Assembly: GCA_002500745.1 (NCBI GenBank)
Contig: DLST01000012.1
Span: forward strand, 124,001 to 188,000
DNA: 64,000 nt
Source of the DNA: Sphingobacterium sp. UBA7855
GTDB lineage: Bacteria > Bacteroidota > Bacteroidia > Sphingobacteriales > Sphingobacteriaceae
Direction: 5' to 3'
Shown here piece after piece: positions 17,131 through 27,149 of this stretch. The notes beneath the pieces were generated by a model. The model did not search any database, had not been told where the DNA came from, and saw nothing but the letters and a program-made list of their open reading frames with translations. Made by a program: the position numbers and the translations under genes. Position 1 is the first letter of the stretch. Each line of letters begins with the position of its first letter.

Positions 17131-18366
17131 ATGAATAAAATAATGAACTATTTAAGTATTAAGAAATGGATTGTCATTACCCTATTCAATTTGCTTATCG
17201 TCGGTATTTTGGGATTGATTATGCGTTTAAAATTTTTATTTCCCATTCCCTGGATCGACCAGAAAAACATCATGCACGCACATTCGCATTTTGCATTTTC
17301 AGGCTGGGTATCCCAAGCGCTGATGATCTTTCTCGTGATGGCCGTTCTGGAAATAAAAGTCAATCAAATTTTATGTAGAAAATATCAGCATATCCTATTG
17401 GCCAATTGCTCAGTTTCTGCAGGTATGCTTATTTCCTTTTTATATACTGGTTATAGTATATATTCAATTATATGGTCATTCTTATCAATCCTTGTCTCTT
17501 ATTGGTTTTGCGCTCAATTATTCAGGGATCTTAAATCATCTATGCTTCCTCCAGCTCTTTCGATTTTAATAAAGGCGGCCCTATTTTTCAATATATTTAG
17601 TTCATTTGGAACCTATTTTCTCGCCTATCTCAAAGCGACCCACCAAATGGATCCATTAAAACAACTTGCATCGGTCTATTTCTATCTTCATTTTCAGTAC
17701 AATGGCTGGTTTTTCTTCGCTTGTGTCGCCCTACTTGCTGGCTGGCTGTATAAACATGGTGGTAAAATACCCATGAGCCCGCGTTTCTCGCTCACCTATG
17801 CCATGACTGTTATACCTACCTATTTCCTATCCGTGCTATGGTGGAAGAATCTACCTCTTTGGTTGTATATCATTATCGTTATGACAGTCGGATTGCAATT
17901 TGTTCTTTGGGTAACCTTAGCAAAAAGAGTCGTCAGACTGATCCGAAACAATGCTTCACTTCGCTTAAACCAAGACACAGCAAAGATTTGGTTATGTGTC
18001 CTAGCGGCTATTTTCCTCAAGCTGTTATTACAGGGTCTGTCCGTCATACCTGCGCTGAGTCAACAAGCTTATGGCTTTCGGCCAATTGTCATTGCTTATC
18101 TGCACCTCGTTCTTTTGGTGATCATTACCCTCTTTTTAATTGGTTATGCTTTTCAGATTTGTCTGCTAAAAATCGAAAAAGGCGTTCACTACGGTATTTA
18201 CGGTCTACTTATTGGAATATTTTTGAATGAATTTGTATTAATGTTACAGGGGATAGGTGGATTTCTGCATTATCCTATCGCTGGAACACATCACGTGCTA
18301 GCATTCGCAGCTGTTGTTATTGTTGTAAGCCTCTACAGGATAATGCGAACCCAATTGCGCAAATAA
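17131..18366 (+). CDS. Polytopic membrane protein, haem-copper oxidase subunit I-like
   Basis: The 411-residue protein has about twelve hydrophobic segments. IMHAHSHFAFSGW near residue 50 places three histidines at a helix start, reminiscent of haem ligands in subunit I-type proteins. More histidines occur in HQMDPLKQLASVYFYLHFQYNGW and in HYPIAGTHHVLAF near the C-terminus. It lies 40 bp after the Crp/Fnr gene and probably forms an operon with it. It resembles the minus-strand protein at 6827-8086 in size and helix layout. The function is unknown; a role in nitric oxide sensing or protection is inference from the neighbourhood. Confidence 0.6.
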   Translation: MNKIMNYLSIKKWIVITLFNLLIVGILGLIMRLKFLFPIPWIDQKNIMHAHSHFAFSGWVSQALMIFLVMAVLEIKVNQILCRKYQHILLANCSVSAGMLISFLYTGYSIYSIIWSFLSILVSYWFCAQLFRDLKSSMLPPALSILIKAALFFNIFSSFGTYFLAYLKATHQMDPLKQLASVYFYLHFQYNGWFFFACVALLAGWLYKHGGKIPMSPRFSLTYAMTVIPTYFLSVLWWKNLPLWLYIIIVMTVGLQFVLWVTLAKRVVRLIRNNASLRLNQDTAKIWLCVLAAIFLKLLLQGLSVIPALSQQAYGFRPIVIAYLHLVLLVIITLFLIGYAFQICLLKIEKGVHYGIYGLLIGIFLNEFVLMLQGIGGFLHYPIAGTHHVLAFAAVVIVVSLYRIMRTQLRK

Positions 18367-18766
18367 TGCAAATGGCATAAGCTTCATGGGCCGGTAAATG
18401 CCCCAAATTAACGAGTTTAGTATTCATGAAGTTCTTCAATTTCAACATCAATTTAATAACCGTATAATTTTCTGATGATTAGAGGATGCCTGTACGCAAT
18501 GCAAAGGTTAGTTTATCCCATTTTTTTTAAGGACTTAACAACTTCGCTACGGCTTTGACTGTAGCTATGGTAAGCCTGATTTTTGCTGACAATCGCATTA
18601 ACTTCCTGAGAAAAATAAATATCGACTGAGTCGCTGCGAATAATAGATCGTCTCTCGCGAATACTGATCGTTCACCTCACGCAATTTTCTTGTTCTTACT
18701 TTTATTAGGAGAGAATTAAAATATGCTCAAAGGGCATACATTATTTAACAAAAAAACTTAAAAACA
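18367..18766. other. Intergenic region, 400 bp, possible gene relic
   Basis: No gene with a start codon is visible. A minus-strand frame is open for 52 codons (18513-18671) with protein-like composition ending in VVKSLKKMG, but it has no ATG, GTG or TTG start. It may be the tail of a decayed gene. Near the right end TACTTTTA about 90 bp before the next gene is a near match to the -7 box for the small secreted protein. Confidence 0.3.
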
Positions 18767-19099
18767 ATGAAAAAGTTAGTGATGAGTGTGATAGCCATAG
18801 CTACGCTATCAACTGCAGCTTTCGCCAGCACAGATGCAAACGCACCCAAAGAAAACGTCAATGTAAAAAGAACTGCTTACAAGGTAGCCAAAACCAATGT
18901 AGATGCTAAAACCACTGCCAAAACAAAAGATGACAATTCGAGGTTGATTAGATGTGTCTACGTATTAAACGTATACAATAGTAGTGGCGAAGTGGTAGCT
19001 ACGCATACTTCAGAAACGTATGTAGAAAACTCATGTTCAGGATTCTTCGGAAATTGCAAAACGATCTACAGGCATATGCTAGCCAATGGCGAACTATAG
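18767..19099 (+). CDS. Small secreted protein of unknown function
   Basis: The 110-residue protein begins with a clear signal peptide (KKLVMSVIAIATLSTAAFAS) and an A-rich start codon context (AAAAACAATG). Residues 22-60 are lysine, alanine and threonine rich and probably disordered. The C-terminal half (about 62-110) contains three cysteines (IRCVYV, NSCSGF, GNCKT) in a compact beta-like segment. I do not recognise the family. The gene stands alone: 400 bp upstream are empty and a hairpin terminator follows at 19207-19240. A small extracytoplasmic protein is all that can be claimed. Confidence 0.65.
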   Translation: MKKLVMSVIAIATLSTAAFASTDANAPKENVNVKRTAYKVAKTNVDAKTTAKTKDDNSRLIRCVYVLNVYNSSGEVVATHTSETYVENSCSGFFGNCKTIYRHMLANGEL

Positions 19100-19206
19100 T
19101 CTGAGAATTATTTCGTTCGGATTATAAGATTTTATCTAACCTTAGAATCCGTTATGGGATGTCAAATGGGCTGTGCCCCGGCAATGTAAATAAAAAACCA
19201 CATCAG

Positions 19207-19240
19207 AAAGGGGCAGTCCTTCAGGACAGCCCCCTTTTTA
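19207..19240 (+). terminator. Intrinsic terminator after the small secreted protein gene
   Basis: The stem pairs GGGGCAGTCC with GGACAGCCCC (one A-A mismatch) around a TTCA tetraloop and is followed by TTTTT on the plus strand. It lies between convergent genes ending at 19099 and 19288. Confidence 0.8.
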
Positions 19241-19287
19241 ACTAAAAAACATCTAACAGTTTTGCATTCTAACCTTTATGCAAACTA

Positions 19288-20850
19288 TTACAATATCTGT
19301 ACCTCCAATAGCTTTAACCATCCAGTGCTGGTCATATCACCGTTCACCGCAAGCCGTATCCCAGGCTGATTATCATTTGTGGTATCTACGATAGCGACAG
19401 CCCAGGTATAGTTCCCCGTTGGAAGATCAACAATAGCTTTCAATTCGTAGGTCATCGGGTTATTTTTAAGCCAGGTCGAAGGTTCTCCTTGATCATCTAC
19501 AAAAACTTTTTTCACCCTGTTTTCTTCATCCAGGAGTGCAAAAGCAACTTTATATTTATAATTCCACTGGGGAATATTATTAGGGAAATATCCCCAGCCC
19601 ATATTCCGCCAGCGGTGGTTAATTGTCATTTCTGTCCCCGAATTGACTTTCTCCGGTAAGTAAACACGATCAGGATATAAACGATAGCCACCTTCAGAAA
19701 TAAAGCGCTGGCATAAGGTAAAAGATTTGGTGAACCAGCTTTCAATTTCACCGATCCGGAAATCCATCATGTTTACCGCAGCTTCCAAGGAACTGTCAAA
19801 TTCGCCCTGCCGAACATCTTCGGGATGGTCTTGCCTAAATTTACCGCTGGGATCAGTCCAATAACGGTGGGTACCTGTGGTTATCCAACCGCCCTCCATA
19901 ATAACGGGACGTTTAAAATTCCACACCTTAGCAAAATTCTTCTCCCAGCTTTGGTAATAGTCTGTCATTCCAAAGGCATCTTGACGCAGACTGTAGCCTT
20001 TATTGATCATTTTATTCAATAACTTCTCCGAATTGGGGTTCGCAGCTCCACTACCCGACGGGTCACCAACCAGACGATGATAATTAATCAGTAAGGGTAC
20101 TTTTGTAAAATTCTTGGAATACACATCAGAAATCCAGTCAACAACTTCTTCTTTAATGACTTCAATATTTTGACCAGATGGCTTATTAGGATCTTCATAA
20201 ATTACACTATGCCCTTCCCCCCACAAACCGAGTCCATAGGCATCGACAAAAGAGGTTTTATTTAAATCGTTAAAATCCTTCGCTAGTTCTTCAATCACCT
20301 TGCTATAATATTTCCTAAAAATAGGATCTTGCAGTACTGGTGTTTTTCTATCGGGAAAAGAAGGATTAGCCAAATAATACTTAGCGCCTGCATCGAAAAC
20401 AAACTGCGGCGTATTTGCACCTTGGTCGCGACCGTCGACAACGATACGAAACGCGATGGGTAATCCTTTATCTTGTGCTCCTTTGATCATTTTGTAGATT
20501 GCTGTGCTAGGATCTCTCCAGGCATACACGCCATCTGCAGGATTAAAGGTTCGCCAGCTGGTACGGATATAACAGGCAGATGCATAATCAATCGCTTTGA
20601 CCGTTTTACCCAAATCGGGCACATAAAATTGGGTATCCCAATAAGAAGGGTTTCCCGAAGCCGAAGCGTACATCACCCAACCGTTTAATGGATTACGAAA
20701 CATAGAGCTCCTGTTGTAACTGGGTTTTACCAAGGTTCCGGATATATCTTTTTCGATATCAGCATCATTTTTCTTGCATGAAAATGCTAGAAAGCAAAGC
20801 ATGACAAGACATGCTTTGAGATAGGCTTTTTTATAGGTTATATTTTTCAC
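19288..20850 (-). CDS. DUF4832 family lipoprotein, putative glycoside hydrolase (PUL A)
   Basis: The 520-residue lipoprotein has its lipobox in LAFSC (Cys25). The body looks like a TIM-barrel glycosidase of the DUF4874/DUF4832 type: NPLNGWVMY near 53, YGLGLWGEGH with Glu212, and RPVIMEGGW with Glu319. These two glutamates are at barrel-strand ends and would suit acid/base and nucleophile, but this is inference. A C-terminal beta-sandwich (about 410-520) follows. It is the last gene of the susC-susD-susE operon, 43 bp after susE. A close paralogue is encoded at 38169-39740 in the neighbouring operon. The lipid anchor suggests a surface location, where it would act on the substrate bound by SusD and SusE. 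Confidence 0.75.
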   Translation of the reverse strand: MKNITYKKAYLKACLVMLCFLAFSCKKNDADIEKDISGTLVKPSYNRSSMFRNPLNGWVMYASASGNPSYWDTQFYVPDLGKTVKAIDYASACYIRTSWRTFNPADGVYAWRDPSTAIYKMIKGAQDKGLPIAFRIVVDGRDQGANTPQFVFDAGAKYYLANPSFPDRKTPVLQDPIFRKYYSKVIEELAKDFNDLNKTSFVDAYGLGLWGEGHSVIYEDPNKPSGQNIEVIKEEVVDWISDVYSKNFTKVPLLINYHRLVGDPSGSGAANPNSEKLLNKMINKGYSLRQDAFGMTDYYQSWEKNFAKVWNFKRPVIMEGGWITTGTHRYWTDPSGKFRQDHPEDVRQGEFDSSLEAAVNMMDFRIGEIESWFTKSFTLCQRFISEGGYRLYPDRVYLPEKVNSGTEMTINHRWRNMGWGYFPNNIPQWNYKYKVAFALLDEENRVKKVFVDDQGEPSTWLKNNPMTYELKAIVDLPTGNYTWAVAIVDTTNDNQPGIRLAVNGDMTSTGWLKLLEVQIL

Positions 20851-20893
20851 TTTTAGAAATGTTGAGGTTAACTTGTATTTTTTACCCGATCTC

Positions 20894-22108
20894 TTATCGT
20901 TTTAGTGCCACAATAGTCATATTTCTTAAATCTAGGATCAACACATTTGTGGTGGCGGGAATGGTGAAATATGAATCGCGATTACCTTTTACCGTCCCCC
21001 CTCCCATTTCGGTTACTTTTCCCAAAGTGAGAGACAAAGTTTGCGCGACGCCGTCGGACGTAGGCGGAGCACTAAATGCGTAGGCCAGATTTTTGTTGTT
21101 ACTGTTATCTCCGGTCACAATAAACTTAGTAGTACCAACTTTACCACCAGTATAGACCAAAATTTGAGGATCGGCCAAACTTACCTGACAATTCATTTTA
21201 ACAGGCGTTCCCCAACCATTAATACTCCCATGCATCCATAAATCCGTCACGGTGGTCGTATAAGGTTGATCTCCTGTCCATATCACCGTTTTTGCGGAAA
21301 GTGCTTTCGCCGGCGAATAGATCGTAGCGGTAGCTTTCTGCATATTGACCACGACACGGTACTCACCAGCAGTTTCTATTTTCCAGGAGAATACTGTTTC
21401 TCTCATCTTTATCCCGACCGCATTACCATCGTTTATTGCTGCGCTCCCATCGGCAGTAACCACATAATTCGTCTCTCCATTAAATTCGACCGGAATTTCA
21501 AGTTCGCCCGGCTGCAAGTTCAATACATAAGCATATTGATCTAAATTTTCCAATGTTTTTGGCAGCTCCACCTTAGTTCCGCCAACGGCGCTACCGCTCA
21601 AGAACACTTTATCGGCATCAAAGACAACCGTCTTGATTGGATTTACTGTAATTCTTGCCGTCCTCACCTCAGGTGCTTCAAAAGTACCGCCGCCCTCCCA
21701 TTGAGCAACTACCCTAAACTCCAGCGTAAAGCTCTTGTTTGTTGGTATACCCCACTTTTCATTGGCCCAATTTTGCAATTGTTCGGAAGTAAAGCTTCTG
21801 CTAAATACATTGTCGTCTTCATAGTTAAATATGGCCGTACCCGTACCGAAATTGTTTCCCACCACATCCAACATAGTGCTGTAGCTGACCAAATGATCAT
21901 CTGACTGTACTCTGGCGGGTTTCCAATTGAATGCGACAATATCTTTGGTCATATTGACCTCGTCAAGCGTAATAATCTCAGCAGAAGGCTGAAGTTCCAT
22001 TGTCTCATTGACTTTGGGTATATCCTGTATTTCCTGTTTGCAGGATAACTGGCAAAGCAACATGCATAAGAGAAATAAGGTTTTGTATAAATAATTGATA
22101 ATTTTCAT
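20894..22108 (-). CDS. SusE/SusF-like outer-membrane lipoprotein
   Basis: This is a surface glycan-binding lipoprotein. The lipobox is LSC (Cys24). Residues of about 30-150 form a SusE-type immunoglobulin-like domain (VNMTKDIVAFNW, then LEFRVVAQW). The remainder is built of beta-rich repeats, including LWMHGSINGWG near 296, typical of SusE/SusF carbohydrate-binding units. The length of 404 residues is in the SusE range. It follows susD in the same operon with a gap of 120 bp, which is larger than elsewhere in the operon. It probably helps capture the oligosaccharide for the SusCD transporter. Confidence 0.75.
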   Translation of the reverse strand: MKIINYLYKTLFLLCMLLCQLSCKQEIQDIPKVNETMELQPSAEIITLDEVNMTKDIVAFNWKPARVQSDDHLVSYSTMLDVVGNNFGTGTAIFNYEDDNVFSRSFTSEQLQNWANEKWGIPTNKSFTLEFRVVAQWEGGGTFEAPEVRTARITVNPIKTVVFDADKVFLSGSAVGGTKVELPKTLENLDQYAYVLNLQPGELEIPVEFNGETNYVVTADGSAAINDGNAVGIKMRETVFSWKIETAGEYRVVVNMQKATATIYSPAKALSAKTVIWTGDQPYTTTVTDLWMHGSINGWGTPVKMNCQVSLADPQILVYTGGKVGTTKFIVTGDNSNNKNLAYAFSAPPTSDGVAQTLSLTLGKVTEMGGGTVKGNRDSYFTIPATTNVLILDLRNMTIVALKR

Positions 22109-22228
22109 TGATTTATATTTTTGCTAACATTCGGATAGAATCATGCGCTTGACTCGCGCAAATACTTTTTTCATCAGATGGAAAGCTACCGAAAATACGA
22201 TTAGGATTCGGACAGCCTCCCATAAACA

Positions 22229-23875
22229 TTAATTATAACCCGGGTTCTGAGGGAATGGCGCTCCTGTATTAGCATCCCTAATCACCTGCGGAATTGGCCA
22301 CAGGATATTGTTATCCGTTATTTTATCCTTTATCGCATTATTATATTTTTTAACACGCTCCACTAGGCTATTGGTACGCACCAAAGTAAAGCGTCTGCTT
22401 TCTTCCCCGACTAATTCACGAATACGCTCATCGAGTAGGAAATCCATATTCATCTCAGCGCCCGTAATTTCAGATGCTCCCGCCCTTTTCCGGACCTCAT
22501 TAACAGCTTGCGCAGCTTTATCAGGCATATTTTGCCCCAAATAGGATTCGGCAAGCAACAGATAGGTTTCAGCCAAACGAAATTTCATACGGTCTTTATA
22601 ACTACCCGATAGACTTAGATTTTCTGGCCGTCCATAAAAGAATTTTGTAATTGCCGGAAATAAGCTTTTTGTCGTAAACCAAGTTTGCTCAGTAATATTG
22701 GCCTTTTTGCCATAAAGTGAGGTCTCGTTTGCGTTGTTATAATACCAGTTGCGTTTTATATTATGGCCTGAATTGCGGATATCATTTGCTTCAAAAATAC
22801 CGGCCACGTTGCCTGTCGCATTAGTACCCGTGGTGCCAACCCACCATTTCATCGGAACCAGTTGTGCGATACCACGACCGCCCAAGGTATCTGCCAAAAC
22901 AAATCCTGTAATGGTCGAGTAATTTGGTATCCAAGCCCTACGGGTCCAGTCATCTGAGTTGGTTCCACCACCGATTGTATTGAATTGAAATTGCAATACC
23001 CAGATACTTTCTTTGTTACCACTTTTTCTATTTTGATTATTTTCCAAAAATAAATCGCTGAATACATCACCCGGTTTACCGCTATTCACCCCATATCTAC
23101 TTTTCATAAGGTTATAATAACCACTATTGATAACAGCCAACGCTGCCTTTTCCGCTTCGGAATGATTGCCCTGCAACAGATAAATTTCGCTTAGCAAATG
23201 GCTTGCGGCCCATTTGGTCAGCTTACCTTCTTTAACACCGTCCGGATTCGTAGGCAGATTATCCACCGCAAATTTTAGGTCGTCTATCATATGTCCGATG
23301 ACTTCAGCTTTGGGTGTACGGGTAAAATTAAGCTGAAAATCATATAGAATGGTTTCTACATAAGGTACATCACCATAAAGGTAAATCAAGGTACGATAAG
23401 CATAAGCCCGAAAGAAGCGAGCTTCGGCTTGGAAACGTGCTTTATCTTCCGGTGTATCCCAATTGGTGTTTTTCTCGGAATAAACCAGCATTAAGTTAGC
23501 AGATGAAATAAGGTTATATGCCCAATTCCAGTAAGTACCCACAAACCGCTCTGACGCGGTAAGCGTGAGGTTAGCAAAAGCCATCAAAGAACCATCACTA
23601 TTAATTGCGTCGGCGATATCTGTTGATACTTGTAAGGCTTCGTATGGACAGGCGCCATTGTGAATAAAGGCCCCACCTTCACCATAGGTATTGTATTCAG
23701 AACGCGTGAGTGCGTATAAACCTGCACTTCCCACTTCGAAACCGTAGGTACTGGTATACGTATTGGATGGTGCCAGTTCAGTTTTTAGCTCTTCTTCCAG
23801 GAACTTTTTACAGCCTCCTAAAGTGAACAATACGATAAGCCCTAAACTTGTTGTGATAATATTTTTTATTTTCAT
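22229..23875 (-). CDS. SusD/RagB family nutrient-binding lipoprotein (PUL A)
   Basis: SusD proteins form the lid on the SusC channel and bind glycans at the cell surface. The lipobox LGGC places lipidation at Cys22. TPR-like helices cover about 40-330 (ARFFRAYAYRTLIYLYGDVPYV near 151, split here as ARFFRAYAYR and TLIYLYGDVPYV). The C-terminal part has the family pattern RLAETYLLLAESYL, LLDERIRELVGEE and final WPIP with QNPGYN. The length of 548 residues is typical. It follows susC by 11 bp. The pair with the susC-like gene defines a polysaccharide uptake locus. Confidence 0.95.
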   Translation of the reverse strand: MKIKNIITTSLGLIVLFTLGGCKKFLEEELKTELAPSNTYTSTYGFEVGSAGLYALTRSEYNTYGEGGAFIHNGACPYEALQVSTDIADAINSDGSLMAFANLTLTASERFVGTYWNWAYNLISSANLMLVYSEKNTNWDTPEDKARFQAEARFFRAYAYRTLIYLYGDVPYVETILYDFQLNFTRTPKAEVIGHMIDDLKFAVDNLPTNPDGVKEGKLTKWAASHLLSEIYLLQGNHSEAEKAALAVINSGYYNLMKSRYGVNSGKPGDVFSDLFLENNQNRKSGNKESIWVLQFQFNTIGGGTNSDDWTRRAWIPNYSTITGFVLADTLGGRGIAQLVPMKWWVGTTGTNATGNVAGIFEANDIRNSGHNIKRNWYYNNANETSLYGKKANITEQTWFTTKSLFPAITKFFYGRPENLSLSGSYKDRMKFRLAETYLLLAESYLGQNMPDKAAQAVNEVRKRAGASEITGAEMNMDFLLDERIRELVGEESRRFTLVRTNSLVERVKKYNNAIKDKITDNNILWPIPQVIRDANTGAPFPQNPGYN

Positions 23876-23886
23876 GTCCTATTCGA

Positions 23887-26883
23887 TTAGAAATTTATAT
23901 TTAAGCCAAACATATAAGAACGTGCCGTTGGATAAGAGGCCATCCAGCTATTGTCATAATTGAGCACCTCTCTGATATTTGAAATCGTATTCAGATTGTT
24001 GATACTGGCGTTTATATCAATACCACTTACTCCTACCTTTTTAGCAATTTTTTGCGGTAATTTATAGCCGAAGGTGATATTTTTCACCTGCACATAGCTC
24101 ACCTTTTTATAGTACCCGTGCCCCAATGGATTGAGATAGCCCGGTGAAACAATCGTCGCATTAGAATTCTCAGGTGTCCAATAATTTGCATCGTGTACAT
24201 AGTTAGTAATTCCGAAAGTCCAGGCCCCCAAATTGGCCATGTGATCGTCACGCCAAACACCAAAGACACCAGTGATTAAAGCAGATGCATAAAAATTATT
24301 GTAAGAGAATCGGTTGGCCAGAGAAGCTGTGTAGCGTGGATTTTTAGACCCGATGACCACTCTGTCGCTGGTCTCTATCTTGCCGTTACCATCGCGATCA
24401 TATAGCTTGGCGGCCCCAGGAGCTGCCCCGTCAACAGTAATGGTTTCTCCATTTTGCCATACACCGATCATTTTATAATCGTAGAATACTCGCAAGGGTT
24501 GACCAATAAACCAATTATTAGCAATATCATCTATACCATCCCCTCTTAACTCCACGATTTTGTCTCGATTTAGAGAAAATACAGCAGTCGTATTCCATTG
24601 GAAATTTTCGCCTTTAACATTCGCCGAATTTAAAGTGACCTCAATCCCTTTATTTTGAGTTGCACCAATATTGTCCCAAATTCGATTGTACCCATTCATA
24701 ATAGGTACGGTACGGGTCATCAACAGATCTTTCGTTTTAGAAAGATAGGCATCAATAGTTCCGCCAAACCTGTTGTTAAACAGTTGAAAGTCCAGCCCAA
24801 GATTTGTCGAATAGGTCGTTTCCCATTTCAGATTAGGGTTCCCCACACCATCACCAGCCAAATATGCTGTAGTCACCGCAGCGCCATCATCGCCCCAGAT
24901 ATATTTTACATTGGAATATAGGCGGTCTAAAGTGCGATAGGGTGTAATCGCCTGGTTACCGTTGGCCCCATAAGAAAGGCGGATTTTCAGCATGTCCAGC
25001 CATTTGACATTATCTTTCAGAAAACGTTCTTCCCCAATTTGCCATGCCGCTGCTGCCACAGGAAAGAATGCATATTTATTGTTGATACCAAATACCGAGG
25101 CTCCGTCTGTACGTCCGGTCAAGGTTAATAAATACTTCCCTTTGTAGGCGTAATTTATCCGACCCATATACGACAGCATGGCCGACTCCGACAACGAAGC
25201 ACTGTTGGAAACAAGACGGCTGGCCGAACCGATCATAAAGTATTCGGTGTCATCGGTTACAAAACCAGCTCCGCTTTGTCCCGTCGACCAGCTTTTTGTT
25301 TTTTGCATACTGAATAAGCCGGTTACATCAAAACGATGATCGCCGATCTGCCGCTCATATTTAAGCAAGTTCTCCCAGGTATAATCGTTATAATTAGAAT
25401 TGTTGATGGAAGCGCTTCCTCCGGCTTGTGTACCCTGATCCCTGCCTTCAAAGGTGTTGCGCCCGTAATAAGTTCCTGTAAATCCATTCCGATAATTATA
25501 GCCAAAATTTGATCGTAAGGAAAGACCTTCTATAGGCAACAAAATATTGGCATATCCCGAAAGAAAGAAATTGTTATTATATCTATCCTGAATCGCATTG
25601 ACGTTACGCATCGGATTGACGATCAATGAGTACTCCATAGGTTCAGGAACATACTTACCAGATTCGTCCTTATAACTACCATAAGGACTTTGCTTAATGG
25701 CATGCTCCAAATTTGGTGTAACGCCACCGTCACTTTTTCGGGTATATTGCAACCCTATACCAGTTGTTAGCCATTTATTAAAAGTCTGATCCACATTTGT
25801 GGTTATATTTAAACGTGACAACTTGGAATTATACACTACACCTTCTTGATCTAAAGCGGCAAGGGCAGCCATATATTTTGTGTTTTCAGTACCCCCGGAA
25901 ATGCTCAATTGATGATCCATGGTCAAAGCTTTCCGAAAGACGTAATCTTGCCAATTATTGGTAATGCCTTTCGCATAATTGCCGCGCTCTGTTACGCTAA
26001 TAATATCCCCGGCGATAGGATCTAATAGCGCTCCAGTATAGCCTTGCCTAATTCGGGCAATGTCTTGTTGGAAGCGGATATATTCATTTGGTCCCATGAC
26101 ATTGATACGCTGCATAGGCTCGGCCATGCCGATCAAACCTTTATAGTTTACTTGCGCTCTACCTAGCGCTCCCCTTTTGGTTTGTATCAAAATAACACCA
26201 TTTGCTGCTCGAGAACCGTAAATAGCCGATGCGGAAGCATCTTTTAGGATAGAAAGGTTTTCAACGTTATTGGGATCAATATCTGCCAAGGATCCGCTGT
26301 AGGGAATACCATCCAAGATAATGAGTGGACTATTATTGGCCGATATTGAATTTTCGCCCCTTATCAACAAGCTTTGTGATGCGCCTGGCGCAGCTTCACC
26401 GGTTGTAATGGAGAAACCGGCCACCTGTCCCACCAAGCGATCCATCAGATTGGAGGTTGATACCATACCTAGCTGCTCTTTTCCGACGACAGCTAAGCCT
26501 CCTGTTAGATCTTTTTTCTTGGCTGTACCATAACCGACCACAACGACCTGATCCAGCACATTAGTTCCAGACATTTTCACATGAATGACTCCTGATGGAT
26601 TGACTTTTATTTCCTGGCTATTGAAACCAATATAGGTAAATAGTAGCGTAGCCGTGGGAGCCGCCTGGATAGTAAAATTTCCATTTGAATCGGTCTGTAC
26701 ACCATTTCTCGCTCCCTTAATCATGACCGAAACACCTTTAAGTGCTTCTCCCGCATCGTTAGTCACCTGACCCTTGACTTGCATTTGATCTGCTGCTTGC
26801 GAATAAGCGTAATTGGATGCCACCGCCAATAGGGTAGCACTCATTATCCAGCTCCTGAGCCAGATATGTATCTTTTGTATCAT
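23887..26883 (-). CDS. SusC/RagA TonB-dependent outer-membrane transporter (PUL A)
   Basis: This 998-residue importer takes up oligosaccharides with its SusD partner. A signal peptide ends near residue 29. A carboxypeptidase-like beta-sandwich (about 35-105, VKGQVTNDAGEALKGVSV) comes next. The TonB-box region VLDQVVVVGYGT follows near 115 and the plug domain covers about 125-235 (GSRAANGVILIQTKRG at its end). The 22-strand barrel fills the rest and ends with the usual terminal phenylalanine. It is the first gene of a four-gene operon. Its predicted promoter and operator lie about 270-330 bp upstream, leaving a leader of roughly 260 nt. No anti-sigma-interacting N-terminal extension is seen, so control is more likely by the hybrid regulators. 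Confidence 0.95.
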   Translation of the reverse strand: MIQKIHIWLRSWIMSATLLAVASNYAYSQAADQMQVKGQVTNDAGEALKGVSVMIKGARNGVQTDSNGNFTIQAAPTATLLFTYIGFNSQEIKVNPSGVIHVKMSGTNVLDQVVVVGYGTAKKKDLTGGLAVVGKEQLGMVSTSNLMDRLVGQVAGFSITTGEAAPGASQSLLIRGENSISANNSPLIILDGIPYSGSLADIDPNNVENLSILKDASASAIYGSRAANGVILIQTKRGALGRAQVNYKGLIGMAEPMQRINVMGPNEYIRFQQDIARIRQGYTGALLDPIAGDIISVTERGNYAKGITNNWQDYVFRKALTMDHQLSISGGTENTKYMAALAALDQEGVVYNSKLSRLNITTNVDQTFNKWLTTGIGLQYTRKSDGGVTPNLEHAIKQSPYGSYKDESGKYVPEPMEYSLIVNPMRNVNAIQDRYNNNFFLSGYANILLPIEGLSLRSNFGYNYRNGFTGTYYGRNTFEGRDQGTQAGGSASINNSNYNDYTWENLLKYERQIGDHRFDVTGLFSMQKTKSWSTGQSGAGFVTDDTEYFMIGSASRLVSNSASLSESAMLSYMGRINYAYKGKYLLTLTGRTDGASVFGINNKYAFFPVAAAAWQIGEERFLKDNVKWLDMLKIRLSYGANGNQAITPYRTLDRLYSNVKYIWGDDGAAVTTAYLAGDGVGNPNLKWETTYSTNLGLDFQLFNNRFGGTIDAYLSKTKDLLMTRTVPIMNGYNRIWDNIGATQNKGIEVTLNSANVKGENFQWNTTAVFSLNRDKIVELRGDGIDDIANNWFIGQPLRVFYDYKMIGVWQNGETITVDGAAPGAAKLYDRDGNGKIETSDRVVIGSKNPRYTASLANRFSYNNFYASALITGVFGVWRDDHMANLGAWTFGITNYVHDANYWTPENSNATIVSPGYLNPLGHGYYKKVSYVQVKNITFGYKLPQKIAKKVGVSGIDINASINNLNTISNIREVLNYDNSWMASYPTARSYMFGLNINF

Positions 26884-27149
26884 TGATTTATAATGGTTAG
26901 TTTAAAATTACTTGTGTTCTTTACTGTCCCTTTCTCGTAGAGAACATATATTTGAAATAATTATGCTTCAATAGGCTTGGACTAATTTAACTTCCGCAAC
27001 GCTTCGATTTCCGACCTATTGACGAAATACAATATTCCAAAAAGTAATGTCATTGGTTTTTGTAAAGTTGGGATTACCCTGCGCGAGCCTGATCACGTGG
27101 TCGGGAATAATTTTCATACACATATTTTCCTTTTTAAAATTGGTTAAGA

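Noticed and set aside
18531..18575. GCTAC/GTAGC inverted repeat as a terminator
   Set aside because: The stem is only 5 bp and no T-run follows on either strand.
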